DNA from: Pyropia haitanensis
Lineage: Eukaryota > Rhodophyta > Bangiophyceae > Bangiales > Bangiaceae
Length of the DNA stretch: 64,000 bases
Assembly (NCBI GenBank): GCA_008729055.1
Contig: SDUX01000004.1
Span: 1,550,001 to 1,614,000 of the forward strand
Direction: 5' to 3'
In this document: one piece after another, positions 1-10,681 of the stretch
Layout: every line of letters begins with the position of its first letter
How positions within the stretch are numbered: the stretch's first letter is position 1
Made by a program: the position numbers and the translations under genes
The notes under the pieces: generated by a model
What the model was told of the DNA's origin: nothing
What the model saw: the letters and a program-made list of their open reading frames with translations, nothing else
Databases searched by the model: none

Positions 1-1380
1 GGTTCATCTGCGTCCTCGCCCAGTCTAGAGGCGCCGCCTCGCGGGTGCGCACCTCCAGCGCCAGGTTGTAGCATTCGATGGCCGCCTCCACGTTGTCCCC
101 CTTGTCCCCCCGCACGCGGTCGCTGTACGCGATGGCCAGGTTCATCTGCGTCGTCGCCCAGTCCAGTGGCGCCGCCTCGCGGGTCCACACCTCCTGCGCC
201 AGGTTGTAGCATTCGATGGCCGCCTCCACGTTGTCCCCCTTGTCCCCCCGCACGCGGTCGCTGTACGCGATGGCCAGGTTCATCTGCGTCGTCGCCCAGT
301 CCAGTGGCGCCGCCTCGCGTGTCCACACCTCCAGCGCCAGGTTGTAGCATTCGATGGCCGCCTCCACGTTGTCCCCCTTGTCCCCCCGCACGCGGTCGCT
401 GTACGCGATGGCCAGGTTCATCTGCGTCCTCGCCCAGTCCAGAGGCGCCGCCTCGCGGGTGCGCACCTCCAGCGCCAGGTTGTAGCATTCGATGGCCGCC
501 TCCACGTTGTCCCCATTGTCCCCCCGCACGCGGTTTCTGTACGCGATGGCCAGGTTCATCTGCGTCGTCGCCCAGTCCAGAGGCGCCGCCTCGCGGGTGC
601 GCACCTCCAGCGCCAGGTTGTAGCATTCGATGGCCGCCTCCACGTTGTCCCCCTTGTCCCCCCGCACGCGGTCGCTGTACGCGATGGCCAGGTTCATCTG
701 CGTCCTCGCCCAGTCCAGTGGCGCCGCCTCGCGGGTCCACACCTCCAGCGCCAGGTTGTAGCACTTGATGGCCGCCTCCACGTTGTCCCCCTTGTCCCCC
801 CGCACGCGGTCGCTGTACGCGATGGCCAGGTTCATCTGCGTCGTCGCCCAGTCCAGTGGCGCCGCCTCGCGGGTCCACACATCCAGCGCCAGGTTGTAGC
901 ATTCGATGGCCGCCTCCACGTTGTCCCCCTTGTCCCCCCGCACGCGGTTTCTGTACGCGATGGCCAGGTTCATCTGCGTCCTCGCCCAGTCCAGTGGCGC
1001 CGCCTCGCGGGTGCGCACCTCCAGCGCCAGGTTGTAGCATTCGATGGCCGCCTCCACGTTGTCCCCCTTGTCCCCCCGCACGCGGTCGCTGTACGCGATG
1101 GCCAGGTTCATCTGCGTCGTCGCCCAGTCCAGTGGCGCCGCCTCGCGGGTGCGCACCTCCAGCGCCAGGTTGTAGCATTCGATGGCCGCCTCCACGTTGT
1201 CCCCCTTGTCCCCCCGCACGCGGTCGCTGTACGCGATGGCCAGGTTCATCTGCGTCGTCGCCCAGTCCAGTGGCGCCGCCTCGCGTGTCCACACCTCCAG
1301 CGCCAGGTTGTAGCACTTGATGGCCGCCTCCACGTTGTCCCCCTTGTCCCCCCGCACGCGGTTGAGGTATGCGTTTCCCA
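1..1380 (-). repeat. Ten tandem 138-bp units encoding 46-residue TPRs
   Basis: The motif ggttcatctg recurs at 1, 139, 277 and so on with an exact 138-bp spacing to about 1380. On the minus strand each unit encodes a 46-residue TPR with the core LAIAYSDRVRGDKGDNVEAA and a conserved PLDWA turn. Units differ at only a few positions, for example cgtcctcg/cgtcgtcg, gtgcgcacc/gtccacacc, ggtcgctg/ggtttctg and gcattcg/gcacttg. These variants are shuffled between units, so the array has been homogenised recently by unequal exchange or conversion. Since 138 is divisible by three, changes in unit number keep the reading frame. Confidence 0.9.
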
Positions 1381-4252
1381 GTCTCGTTTGCGCCTGCGCC
1401 CAATTTAATGGGTGCTTCGAACGGGGGGTCTTATGGAGGGCTTTTGTGACCCAGAAGACCGCATCCTCAACGTTCTTCGAGCGGCTCCCGCCGATTCTAT
1501 CCAGCAAGGCAACGGCGAGGCCGTCGTAGATGACGCGTTGCAGTTGCGGGCTTGTGCTCCGGGCAATTGCGTCCGCAGATGCAACCACCTGCAGCTCAGC
1601 AAGGACGGTCTCCACGTCGCGCTGATACGCCAGCGGCGAGTACGTCCGCACGCGCAGGTTCTCCCACTGCTCCTTCAGCAGCCACGGCAGCCCGAAGGCA
1701 TCACCACTGCCGACGACGTGACGGGCCACATTGTCGCACCAGTAGCCGTCGTCGAGCACGTCCCAAAAAGGGTACTTTCGCTTCCCAGCGTTGCCCACGT
1801 CTGCACGCAGGCTAGGCATGTACTCGCTCAGTAGCCGGCGATGGGTCGCACGGCAGTCTGGTCCCAGCAGCGTCTGCGCGTACTCGCCTATCACAGGGTG
1901 TAGCTCGACAGATACAATCGATCCAGCGGCAGCATTCACGGCCCGACGCAGTAGACCAGCACGTACGAGCACATCGATCAGACCCTTTGCCCCGGCAGTC
2001 GGTGATGCTTTGCCTCGATCGGCCTCGGCACTGTCAGACTGCTCATTGGAGGCCGTAGTACGGTCAAGCAGGGGCCCCCACAGCTTGGCCAGTGCGCTAA
2101 CAGGCACCTTGGCATTGGTTGGGAGGACGCCGCAGGACTTGAAAGCCTCGCGGCTTGCCTCATCACGCAGCAGGTCCAAGCTCATGTCCATCGTCGCACG
2201 GACAGACGAGGGCAGTCCACCATGCGGGTCAGAGAAGCCTGGTTCCATCCAACGAGCATTGAGCGCCTTGACAACCTCCTCCCACGCGCCGCCACGATAG
2301 GCAATGTTTGCGGCAATAATACTCAGCGACAGGGCGTGGCGATTGACTTTCTCAACCACGGGGCGTACCCACGCCACCTCCTCGTCCGCCGAGAAAGGCG
2401 ACTCGCGCGCAGCAACGGGCCGGCGCAGTGCCTTCCCAAGCAGCAGCCTTGCGTCCTCGTCCGACAGCACATCGACGTCAATATGAGTCGACCCTGGCAC
2501 AAACTCTGCAACCGATTGAGACCGCGTCGTAAACAAAACGGGGGTCGACCTCGGCAGCACCCTCAGCAGCGTACGGAGCAGTGCGCACTGGGAGTCGAGC
2601 ACGTTGTCAACCACGACGAGTCGCCTGGCCGCGTGCTCCGCGCCAACCGATTGGAGGTGTGACGCAGCTATAGACACAAAGTCACGATTTTCCTTGTAAT
2701 TGAACAGCGCTTCCGCGACCTCTTTGGTACAGAAGCGGCACACCAGCGCCATGACGTCCTCGACGATCGTAGCAGCAGACGACGTCTCGTTGAGCTGCAC
2801 CCAGACCGTCCCTCCCGGGTACAACTGCTTTGCGGCAGGGCTCGCAGCAATGGCCTTGCATGCGGAAGTCTTTCCAGCTCCGCCAATCCCGCAGACGGCG
2901 AGACGAGGCGCCACGCCAGCAGGTGCCGCCGCCTGCTGTCGTAGCTCACCCAAGATGGCGTGCTCTGCCCGGCCCTTGCGGTCTTCCCCGGGTACATAGG
3001 TGCCGTAGTCAAGTGGGGGGGTGTTCCAGCGCAGCATGTAGGACGAGAGATCAGGTCGCCCGTCAGACGGCGTACTCTGACCCCGCACTAGCCGTGAGAC
3101 GTCCTCGTTCATGCGGTCCGCTGTTCGATCCACGCGGTCCACGGTGCGCCCGAGTGCGCCCAGCAGCAAAAGCTGGCTTGCCTTTTCGGACAGCCTTTCG
3201 AAAACGGTGCGCCACCCGCGGATGGTCTGATCCGACCTGATTCCACCGACAAGCCCCAGAACGATGGCCTCCTCAGCCTCCTCCAGCAGCCGCTCCACAT
3301 CCCCTAACGATGACGACAACTGCCCGCCGTACACCCTGCTAAATTCGGTTGCAGGGAGGTGCAACCCGTTGAGTAGCTCCTCGAGAAGGCGATGGGCAAG
3401 CTCCGAGCATCGCTGCATCGTCATCGCACAGATGTCACCGTGTTCATCCGCTTGAATGGCGACTGCCGCCACCTGCGCAAGCGAGCAGGTGAGGCGCAGC
3501 AGGGGTGCCAAAATGGGTACACCACAGGCTTCACCCACAGCTTTCGCAACGCTGTTCATCATGTCAGCTCCAGGTGCCGCCACAGCGGTCGACAGAGCCA
3601 ACGAGCGGGCACCTGAAAGGACTGCCCGCCGAACCGTGGCACTCAGCAGCCTTCCCACTAACTGCGGAATGTGCTGGGGAGTTGCAAGCTCCGGAGGCTG
3701 CACCGCAGCCAGCAGACGCGCCACCGCCGTCTGACGAACGTCCTCCGCAATGCCCGCGGACGACAGCGACTCCCAGGACGGCGTCAAGAGTTGCCCCGCG
3801 CTCGCCCATTCCGCGCACACGTCTGCATTATCGGCCCGAAGCAAGACGACCAGGGAATTGAGGCCGCGACCGCCGGGCGCAGACACCACGCCGCGCACAA
3901 AGAGCGTAGGATCCTTGATGGAGGTGCCTGCACTTGGAGCATCCGCGGACACCGCCACGCGTAGGTCGCAGTCTTCCCGTGGAAGGCGGATGCACGTGAT
4001 CTTCCGCCCGACAAAGTCGGCAAGAGAAGACGGCGGCGTCTCACCGGCCTTGGCCTCGGACAGGTACAGGTTGCGCGCTAGGCAGGCATACAAGACGGAG
4101 CCCGCGGACACGTTGAACACCTTGCAATCGCCCCACACCACTTGGAAAGTTGCGATCGGGTACTCCACCCCAGCACCGTCGGTCTGCATACCATCCGGGG
4201 AACTCGCAGCGGCACCAGCGGGGGCCCCACCCCCGCCACCACTTGCCCCCAT
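1..4252 (-). CDS. NB-ARC/TPR STAND-type NTPase, 3' end beyond window
   Basis: This is one uninterrupted minus-strand frame that leaves the window at its left edge. From a start at 4252, the N-terminal ~450 residues are a helical region I do not recognise. Next comes an NB-ARC-type NTPase: P-loop GIGGAGKTS near residue 455 (2867-2890), Walker B LVVVDN near 544 and the arginine sensor-like FTTRSQ near 576. A winged-helix-like stretch follows, then TPRs from about residue 945. Proteins of this build (STAND NTPases with a TPR sensor) are known as signal-triggered oligomerising switches in immunity or cell death; that role here is inference. The frame stays open upstream to 4990, with another ATG at 4642. 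I prefer 4252 because the stretch between is Ala/Pro/Arg-rich low complexity. Codons are visibly less GC3-biased than in neighbouring genes, which may mean a different origin or age. It could also be called a NACHT-like STAND protein. Confidence 0.8.
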   Translation of the reverse strand, partial: MGASGGGGGAPAGAAASSPDGMQTDGAGVEYPIATFQVVWGDCKVFNVSAGSVLYACLARNLYLSEAKAGETPPSSLADFVGRKITCIRLPREDCDLRVAVSADAPSAGTSIKDPTLFVRGVVSAPGGRGLNSLVVLLRADNADVCAEWASAGQLLTPSWESLSSAGIAEDVRQTAVARLLAAVQPPELATPQHIPQLVGRLLSATVRRAVLSGARSLALSTAVAAPGADMMNSVAKAVGEACGVPILAPLLRLTCSLAQVAAVAIQADEHGDICAMTMQRCSELAHRLLEELLNGLHLPATEFSRVYGGQLSSSLGDVERLLEEAEEAIVLGLVGGIRSDQTIRGWRTVFERLSEKASQLLLLGALGRTVDRVDRTADRMNEDVSRLVRGQSTPSDGRPDLSSYMLRWNTPPLDYGTYVPGEDRKGRAEHAILGELRQQAAAPAGVAPRLAVCGIGGAGKTSACKAIAASPAAKQLYPGGTVWVQLNETSSAATIVEDVMALVCRFCTKEVAEALFNYKENRDFVSIAASHLQSVGAEHAARRLVVVDNVLDSQCALLRTLLRVLPRSTPVLFTTRSQSVAEFVPGSTHIDVDVLSDEDARLLLGKALRRPVAARESPFSADEEVAWVRPVVEKVNRHALSLSIIAANIAYRGGAWEEVVKALNARWMEPGFSDPHGGLPSSVRATMDMSLDLLRDEASREAFKSCGVLPTNAKVPVSALAKLWGPLLDRTTASNEQSDSAEADRGKASPTAGAKGLIDVLVRAGLLRRAVNAAAGSIVSVELHPVIGEYAQTLLGPDCRATHRRLLSEYMPSLRADVGNAGKRKYPFWDVLDDGYWCDNVARHVVGSGDAFGLPWLLKEQWENLRVRTYSPLAYQRDVETVLAELQVVASADAIARSTSPQLQRVIYDGLAVALLDRIGGSRSKNVEDAVFWVTKALHKTPRSKHPLNWAQAQTRLGNAYLNRVRGDKGDNVEAAIKCYNLALEVWTREAAPLDWATTQMNLAIAYSDRVRGDKGDNVEAAIECYNLALEVRTREAAPLDWATTQMNLAIAYSDRVRGDKGDNVEAAIECYNLALEVRTREAAPLDWARTQMNLAIAYRNRVRGDKGDNVEAAIECYNLALDVWTREAAPLDWATTQMNLAIAYSDRVRGDKGDNVEAAIKCYNLALEVWTREAAPLDWARTQMNLAIAYSDRVRGDKGDNVEAAIECYNLALEVRTREAAPLDWATTQMNLAIAYRNRVRGDNGDNVEAAIECYNLALEVRTREAAPLDWARTQMNLAIAYSDRVRGDKGDNVEAAIECYNLALEVWTREAAPLDWATTQMNLAIAYSDRVRGDKGDNVEAAIECYNLAQEVWTREAAPLDWATTQMNLAIAYSDRVRGDKGDNVEAAIECYNLALEVRTREAAPLDWARTQMN

Positions 4253-7159
4253 CGTGCGGCCGACAGTGGTCGATGGGCTCCCCAGCGTGTCGCCCTCATC
4301 GGCCGCAGCGGCGGGCGCGCCGACGCCATCCGCGGGTGCCGCGGGTTCGACCTCTCCCGCCCGCGCTGCCGCCCCAGACGTGGCGCCTGCGACGGCAGCA
4401 CCCCCTGCCGTAGCGGTCGGCCGGGGAGCCGCCGCCGCCGCCGTCGACGCCGCCGCCGATGACGCGACGCCAGGAGCGGCACCGCCAAGAACCGGACGGG
4501 AACCATCTGGCGGGCGTGCGACCGACCCCGCTGGGGCCGACGCGCCGCGCGACCCGTCGGCGCCCACCCCATCAGACGCCGCGGGCGCCCGCGCACCGCG
4601 ACGCCCGGCGCGCCCGAAGCAGGCGGTCGTCAGGCCGCGCATGATTGGCCGGGCAGGTGCGGCTGCTGCCGCCGCGGTGGCCACCGCCCGGGCGGCCACG
4701 TCCAAACGGACTTCCGTCGGCACGTCCAGACGGCGAGGCAGGAGGGGGCGGCCACCGCGACGCGAACGACGGCGCCGACCGCGTTCGCCGCTGCACCCAC
4801 CACCTCCGCCGCGCGCCGGCAGCGAGCACGGCGGCAAGTAGCCAACAAGCGGCCAGCCGCGACCACGACACCGGCGCACGCGGGGCGGGGCGCCGCGAGC
4901 ACCCCCTCTCGCCGGCGGCTGTGCCCTCCGCGACGGGAAGTACGACGCACCGCCGCGAGCGCCGCGCACGCGGCCGCGGCGCCCCGCTATGTCACAGCTG
5001 GTGCGGCGTCGCCGCCACGGGCCCGGGCCCCTGCGCACGGCGGAACCACCGCAGACGGGGCCCTCCTGCAGTCCGCCACACGCGGGGCATGCATGACAAG
5101 GGGGCTGCCTCGGCAGCCAGGGTGAGTGGCCGGCATCCTTGTTGCCCTTGCTGTCGTGCTGTACCCGCCCGACGGGCGCTGGCTGTGCGCGTCCAGCGCA
5201 CCGTCGTCGGTGAGGCCGTCCACGCCACAGTCGTCGACAGACGCACGACGGGAACGTGACACCCGCACCGTTTTGCTGACCTCAGCGAAGGCGCGGGGGA
5301 ATCCGGCAGCGGGGGCCACCGTGGGTCTCTTGTCCCCGAGGACGCACTGGCGGGGCAATCCGCGCGCGGTGGGCTCGCGCCCGGATTTTTGTACGTAACG
5401 ACCCCGACGACACTGGCGAGCCGCCCTCCAAGTCCACAGCGCCACAAAGAAGACAGAACCATTGAAAGACAAAACAGAGAACGGTCCTCGTCCAGGCCGC
5501 GTGCAAAGTGTCAGCCCGCCCCGCCCCTCTCCCGCGGTCGCCCGGCTGCCGGCCCGTCTGCGCGTCTCCCGCAGCTGCCCCCGGCGTACGCGGCCGCCGC
5601 TGGGGCGGGTGCGCCCGCCGCCCCACTGCCGTCCCGCCCGCGCCGCGCGCCGCCACCGCCGCCGCCGCCGCCGCCGCCGGCCGCTCGCGCCGTCGCGGCC
5701 GCTCCGCCGCGGCGCGCGCCCCGCCCGCGGGCGGCGCGCGCGGCGCACGCGGCGCGCGGCCGGCCGCACGCGCACCTGCGGGGCGGCGCCCTCCTCCTCC
5801 CTCCGCCGCCGCCCCCGCGCCGCCCACTGCGGACGCACCGCTACTCGCGCCCTGCCCCTCCCCCCCACCCTGCCCCCCGGCCGTGCGTAGCGTGACGGCT
5901 CGCGACCGCGCCGGCGCGAGCGGCCGCGTGCCACCCCGCGCGGCCGCGCCCGCCGCGGCACCGCGGCGCGCCGCGGCGCCTACACCTCACCCGGGCGGCC
6001 GACGGCCGCGCGCGCCCGCGGCCGACGGGCCGGCAGACCAGCTACCGCGGCGGCGGCGCTTCGGGTCCCGCCCGCCGCCCTGCGTGGCGGTCGGCCGGGC
6101 GGGGCATCCCGCGCCGTCGCGCCCGCCGCCCGTCGCTGCCGGCGCCACGCGCCACGGGGCAGACACGCCCGCCGCGGCGCGGCAGCACAAAGTGGCAAAC
6201 TAAAAAGCACCACAGCAACTCCAGCGACGGTCCGCGTGTGTCTATGGCGCGGCTGCCTTCATCGTCAGCCACGCGTCCTGGGTATCGCACTCCCTGCGCG
6301 CCTCGTCCCGTGACGACCGCCGCCCGTTTTCTCCACCCGCTGCAGCTCGTCGAGCCGCCACACAACCTCGCCCTGCAGCCGCAACACCTCCGTCCGCTGG
6401 CCGCCAAGCCGCCCTCCACGACGCGCCCGCGCCGCGGCCTCCACCAGGCCCCACCCCGCGCCGCAGCGTGACCAGCCCGCACCGCGCCGGAACCCCGCAG
6501 CCGCAACGCTCCGTCTTCCGCGCCGACCCCCACCGCGGCGGTGCCGCCGCGGCCGCTTCGCGCACGGGCACGCCGCTGCCGCCGCGGCGGCCTCCCCCTA
6601 CGCGCGGTGGGGGCGCGCGACACGCCGTCCGACGCGGCCGCACCGGCGGGGCGCGCGTGCCCACCAGCAGGGGGCGCCCGTGGGTGGCCCGCGCACCACC
6701 GACTCACGCGGCGGCGGGGGCGCGTCGGTGCCGCGTCGCGTCGGCCGCCCCGCCACCCGTGGGGGGCGAGCAGCGACACGGGACGCCCGCCGGGATGGAA
6801 GGAACCCCGCGGCGTGGGGACGCCGCATGGCCCACCGCGACAGCCCGAGGGGGGCTGCTGCCGCCAGCCTCTCGCGCTTCCTATGGATACCACCAGCGCA
6901 GTGCCGGCTAAACCGTCTCAAAAAAAAAACTGCTTTTTCGGTTGCGGGGCGCCTTGCGGGCTTGCTTTCACGCAAGCCAGTCCGCTTGGGCAAGCAAGAT
7001 TTTTTGCGGAGTCTGCTTGCGTCCGCAAGTCTGTCATTCTTGCGCTTGCGCGGCCCTTTGCGAAAATCTCCCACGCCGCGATTGTCAACGACCGTCGGAG
7101 TGTACCCAATCAGAGGCCGGGACAGAACAGGTGTTCAAAGCCTTGGGCCGTCTTGGTGC
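4253..7159. other. Gene-poor GC-rich spacer
   Basis: I see no supportable gene here. All six frames are long and open because stop codons are rare in this composition, but the products are Arg/Pro/Ala-rich without domains or normal amino-acid use. From about 6900 the base composition falls and short CGCAAG/CTTGCG motifs recur (6945-7080), suggesting old repeat DNA rather than gene sequence. Confidence 0.5.
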
Positions 7160-7760
7160 GCCAAAAAGCTATATCTGTGCGCCAAAAAGCTATCCTCTGA
7201 GCTATATTCAGCAGGATGGCTCAGAGGATAGCTTTATAGCTGAGCCAATCAGATGCGCGGATCGGGGACTCACCCCGCAGCGAGCCCGTTCATTTCACCT
7301 GGTGTTGGGTCGGCCGTTGGAGTTGTTGTCGCGACTTCTTCGACGGAGCTGCAGCGCGGCCAGCGCCTGGCTGCCCGCCCTTGCGGCACCCACCCTTTTC
7401 CATCCCCCCAGAAGAGCTGCGTACCCCCTCGCTTGTCATTCAAGCCCATCCACCCTCTATCCCGCAATACAAGCTGGGGTAATTGGGAAGGGGTGCTCCA
7501 CGGTGACCACGTAGACCGCGGATGGGGATGGGGGGAGGGGGGGGAGGAGCGGAGATGATGGTGTAGAAGACCGGCAGGGTGTGGCACAGCCCGGTCCGGG
7601 ATGGGAGCAGCCTCTGGCGTGCAGCGGTGCTCGTCCAGTCTCCACCACACTTCGGACTTCAGAAGAACTTGTGACGGAAAAGTTGAAAATAGCTCCACAC
7701 TGATAGACAAGCGCTCTACTGGAGCCAAAAAAATTAGCTTTTTGGGTATAGCTTTTTGGC
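7160..7760. mobile_element. Short non-autonomous element with 14-bp inverted ends (MITE-like)
   Basis: gccaaaaagctata at 7160-7173 is matched exactly in inverted orientation by tatagctttttggc at 7747-7760, giving a 601-bp unit. The left end has a second partial copy (gccaaaaagctat from 7181) and a 17-bp-arm hairpin (7186-7202 with 7219-7235). The right end has another related copy (tagctttttgg near 7734). There is no convincing coding frame inside. Subterminal repeats plus inverted ends are typical of MITEs or foldback elements; the family and target-site duplication are not determined. Confidence 0.4.
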
Positions 7761-8128
7761 TCACCGATAGACATGCTCTGACTACCTGGACCAGCGCAGA
7801 GTTCTCGATCTTTCGCTGAGATAGCAGCTGCTCTTTTATCTGCGCCAGCATCTCAGTGCAGCCGCACACTTCAAGGTAGAGAATTATCACAACCCCTGCC
7901 GCAGTCAGCCTGGGTCCGGCTTCTACGCCTCAGCGGATGCTGTTTCAATTGCGAGACCTACCGTAGAGAGCGAAAGGGATGCGGAGGCGAGCCGAGGGAA
8001 GGAGGAGGCGAAAGAGGGAGCTATAGAGTATCGGCTGAAGCGACGTTGACAGCGGGCACCGTTCCCGCGCCGCGCGATCGTTTCCAGTTGCAACAGACCG
8101 AAGTGTCTGTCGCTCAGCGGCTCCCAGG

Positions 8129-9004
8129 AAAAGCCGTCATCACTGCGACCCCCACGGACTCGCCGCCCACCGCCGCGCTGACATAGTCGAGTTTGCGCTG
8201 GGGCTCGACCTCTTTTTGTTCTCCCTTCCTAAGAACACAACCCACATCACCCAGCCGTTCGATGAGGCGCCATTTGGGTCGCCGCAGGCGAACAGGGTAC
8301 GTCGGAACGAGGCGGCGGTAATGGACGGGATGCTGACCAACTCGGGCAGCAGAGACGCTCTGATGCTTGCAGCGTACGAGGCGGAGCGTCGTGCATTTTC
8401 CCAGCCAGTTATTGTTGGCGCTTTCCGACGGCGGGACCTGTGGCCATTTCATCCCAAGGAGTTGCAGGCAATCGTGCGCGCCAACTTGGGACTGGTGCAG
8501 ATGGGCCAGACGGTTGCGGACGCTGTGAGTCATGCGGCATCAGAAGTCATCCAAGCAGCGCAGGAGCGCGTCGACGAGGCGCAGACGCGGTCGACGAGAG
8601 GGAAAGCGGTTGTCAAGCGAGTCCTTGTCCACTCCACTTACCTCCTGCTGGAGAAGCACCGCGAGATGGAGGCGGAGGCCACCAAAGAGGTGGCCGGCAA
8701 GAAAACTCGCCGCGAGGAGCGCGAGAGGAGAAAAGAGGACCAGGGGCGCCAATTAGCGGACAAGGCGGAGGCCAGGTAGCGCCGCCGTTGCCGTGTTTGT
8801 GCAGGACCGGTCTACCGCGGCGGCAACAAGTGCGTAGGGTGCATCTGTGACGCGTTTTTGGTGTGCCCTTGTTGCTCCAAGTGGCTCGCAGCGGGTCTGG
8901 TGTTGAGCGAGCACTTCAAGGTGCGCGAGGGGGCCGTCGGGAGTGCGTCCGACAGCGACGGTGAGTCGGCGGGCGAAGGGAGTGGAGGTGAGGGCAGTGA
9001 GTAG
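8129..9004 (+). pseudogene. Pogo/Tigger-like DDE transposase, C-terminal remnant with in-frame stop
   Basis: The frame gives a degenerate second-aspartate region (DPHGLAAH, where the family has DxHxSH) near 8147. It continues with FSLPKNTTHITQPFDEAPFG and FRRRDLWPFHPKEL, a characteristic signature of DDE_1 (pogo/Tigger/jerky) transposases. A charged helical segment follows up to a TAG at 8777-8779. The same frame then continues for 74 codons through a Cys-rich tail (CRVC, CVGCIC, CPCCSKW) and an acidic end to a TAG at 9002. Such a tail fits the C-terminal zinc-binding region seen in related transposases, so the TAG looks like an inactivating mutation. The N-terminal helix-turn-helix and first catalytic Asp were not found upstream. 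These enzymes cut and paste DNA in the nucleus. Confidence 0.7.
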
Positions 9005-10681
9005 GCAGTTGTGAGATTTTATCGCAGGACGTGTCGGCCCTGTGATTGCAAGACCTGGTTGGGTGAGCTCTTGAGACCCTGTCGGATGCGATTCGGGGGC
9101 CACTTCTGCGAGTCGGCGCGCGCGCCTCAGAGCCGATTCCGCAAGACGCTCTGCGGCGACCCGCAAGCCCTCTTGCGGTCATTAACAATGTCCCATGATG
9201 TGGACTGCATGGAGCCCTGCAGTGAAGCGTTTCAGTCCGTCGCCATCGGCGATTTTGGATGCCCAGACAGCTCATCTCAACACGCTTCTGTCCGTATGAG
9301 ATAGGCCGGCCCGCAAGTGGTTGTCGAATTCTGTTTTGACAGTGTGAGCCCTGATTTTTCTCGGGTTTTTTGTTTTTCATTTACATGGGTGCCCTTCGGT
9401 CCATCGACGGAGTTCAAGCAACGGAAAAGCAAGACTTTTTTGAGACGTCTTAGCATGCTCTGCGCTGGTAGCGACCGTCGCCGAGCCGCCACCGTCTGAA
9501 GGTTGCGCGGGCTAGAACGCCACGACTGCTGGCCCCTCGGCAGAACCACGGCCGTGCCGCATGAAGACTCCACGCCGCGAATCTGGGCCAGGGTTGGCAG
9601 TTTCAATGCCAATCTCTTCTGGACGATTGAATTCAATGCCAATTCAATGAATTGTAGACCGTTGAGCGTTGAATACTCATACGGTACATCACATGTAATC
9701 GTCATGGTAACCGCGACCACCACAGGCCAGCGCCGCACGGACAGGCGTCTGTGACAAAGGCGGTCGTGGGGGCGGGGACGGCAAACACACGTCCGTGACC
9801 AGGCGCGGTGCCCGCTCCTAGGCCTCGACTGGATCGGCGTAAAAAGTCCGCCACGTTGCGCCACGTTTCATGTTGAATTCAACCTGCCCTCTGCCCACCT
9901 TCATTGAACTTCTCGCCAGTTCTGTGGTAGGATCACCAAACTAGTATGTAGAGTAACGCAGCGGGGTCAACGGCCTTTGAACCCAGCGGGCAATCGAGCA
10001 GAGGGTAGCCGTCGTCCGAGCACACCCAAGCACGAGTCTATTCAATGATCCCACTTCGTCTTGTCTCTCTCTGCGCTCCCCCCTCGCTACTCGATGCGAG
10101 GGAGCGATCCGATAGGCGCGGAGCAGCTCGCCACCGGCGCGACAAGGCACTCCACAACCCACAGGGAAAGCAAAGCACACGAGCAAATCAATCTGACAGC
10201 GCAGCGCGAGGATTCAGCGTCAGTCGCCAGCGCGGTCATCGTGCGCCATCGAGGATGACTTCTTTTGATGGCATGGTGTGGACGGTTCCATCGCGTTCCA
10301 TCAGCGTACAGCAAGGACATGTCGGCGTCAAGTCGATTGCACGACTTAATTTAGCTTGATTGATTGTCAAGGTGCCAACCCTGATCAGGACGGCACTCGA
10401 GTGCGCGACTGGTTGTTTCGGAACTGTGCAATCTGCTCCACCGGGGCGTACTTGATGATGGTTGGGTACGCTGCACGGTACGGCTTCAATTTCTGTGCGT
10501 CCCTTTCGCGGTACACGTTGGTCAGACCCGGCAGACGGTCGCGCCATGCGCGCCGTCGCTCACGGTATCGCTGCCACCCCCCCACTCCTCCTCCCCCACC
10601 CCCCCCCCCCAAGTGTTTAGTCGTAACCCCACTCGAGCCACCCGCCCCTGTCCTCCCCCCCCCCCCCTTCCCCTCCCCCCC
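9005..10681. other. Spacer of lower GC, no gene recognised
   Basis: No domain or plausible gene is visible on either strand. CGCAAG/CTTGCG motifs at 9138-9180 resemble those at 6945-7080 on the far side of the transposase remnant and may be worn element ends. A direct repeat of attcaatgccaa occurs near 9600-9650. C-rich tracts begin at about 10570, just upstream of the next gene. Confidence 0.4.

Noticed and set aside
166..1320. Plus-strand Pro/Cys/Arg-rich repeat protein
   Set aside because: It is the reverse-strand shadow of the TPR units. The minus frame has a well-known repeat fold and joins the NB-ARC gene.
1..1380. CRISPR-like array
   Set aside because: Units of 138 bp are contiguous with no unique spacers and encode TPRs in frame.
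4987..6213. Several 150-320 codon frames on both strands
   Set aside because: All are Arg/Ala/Pro-rich, mutually overlapping and without domains.
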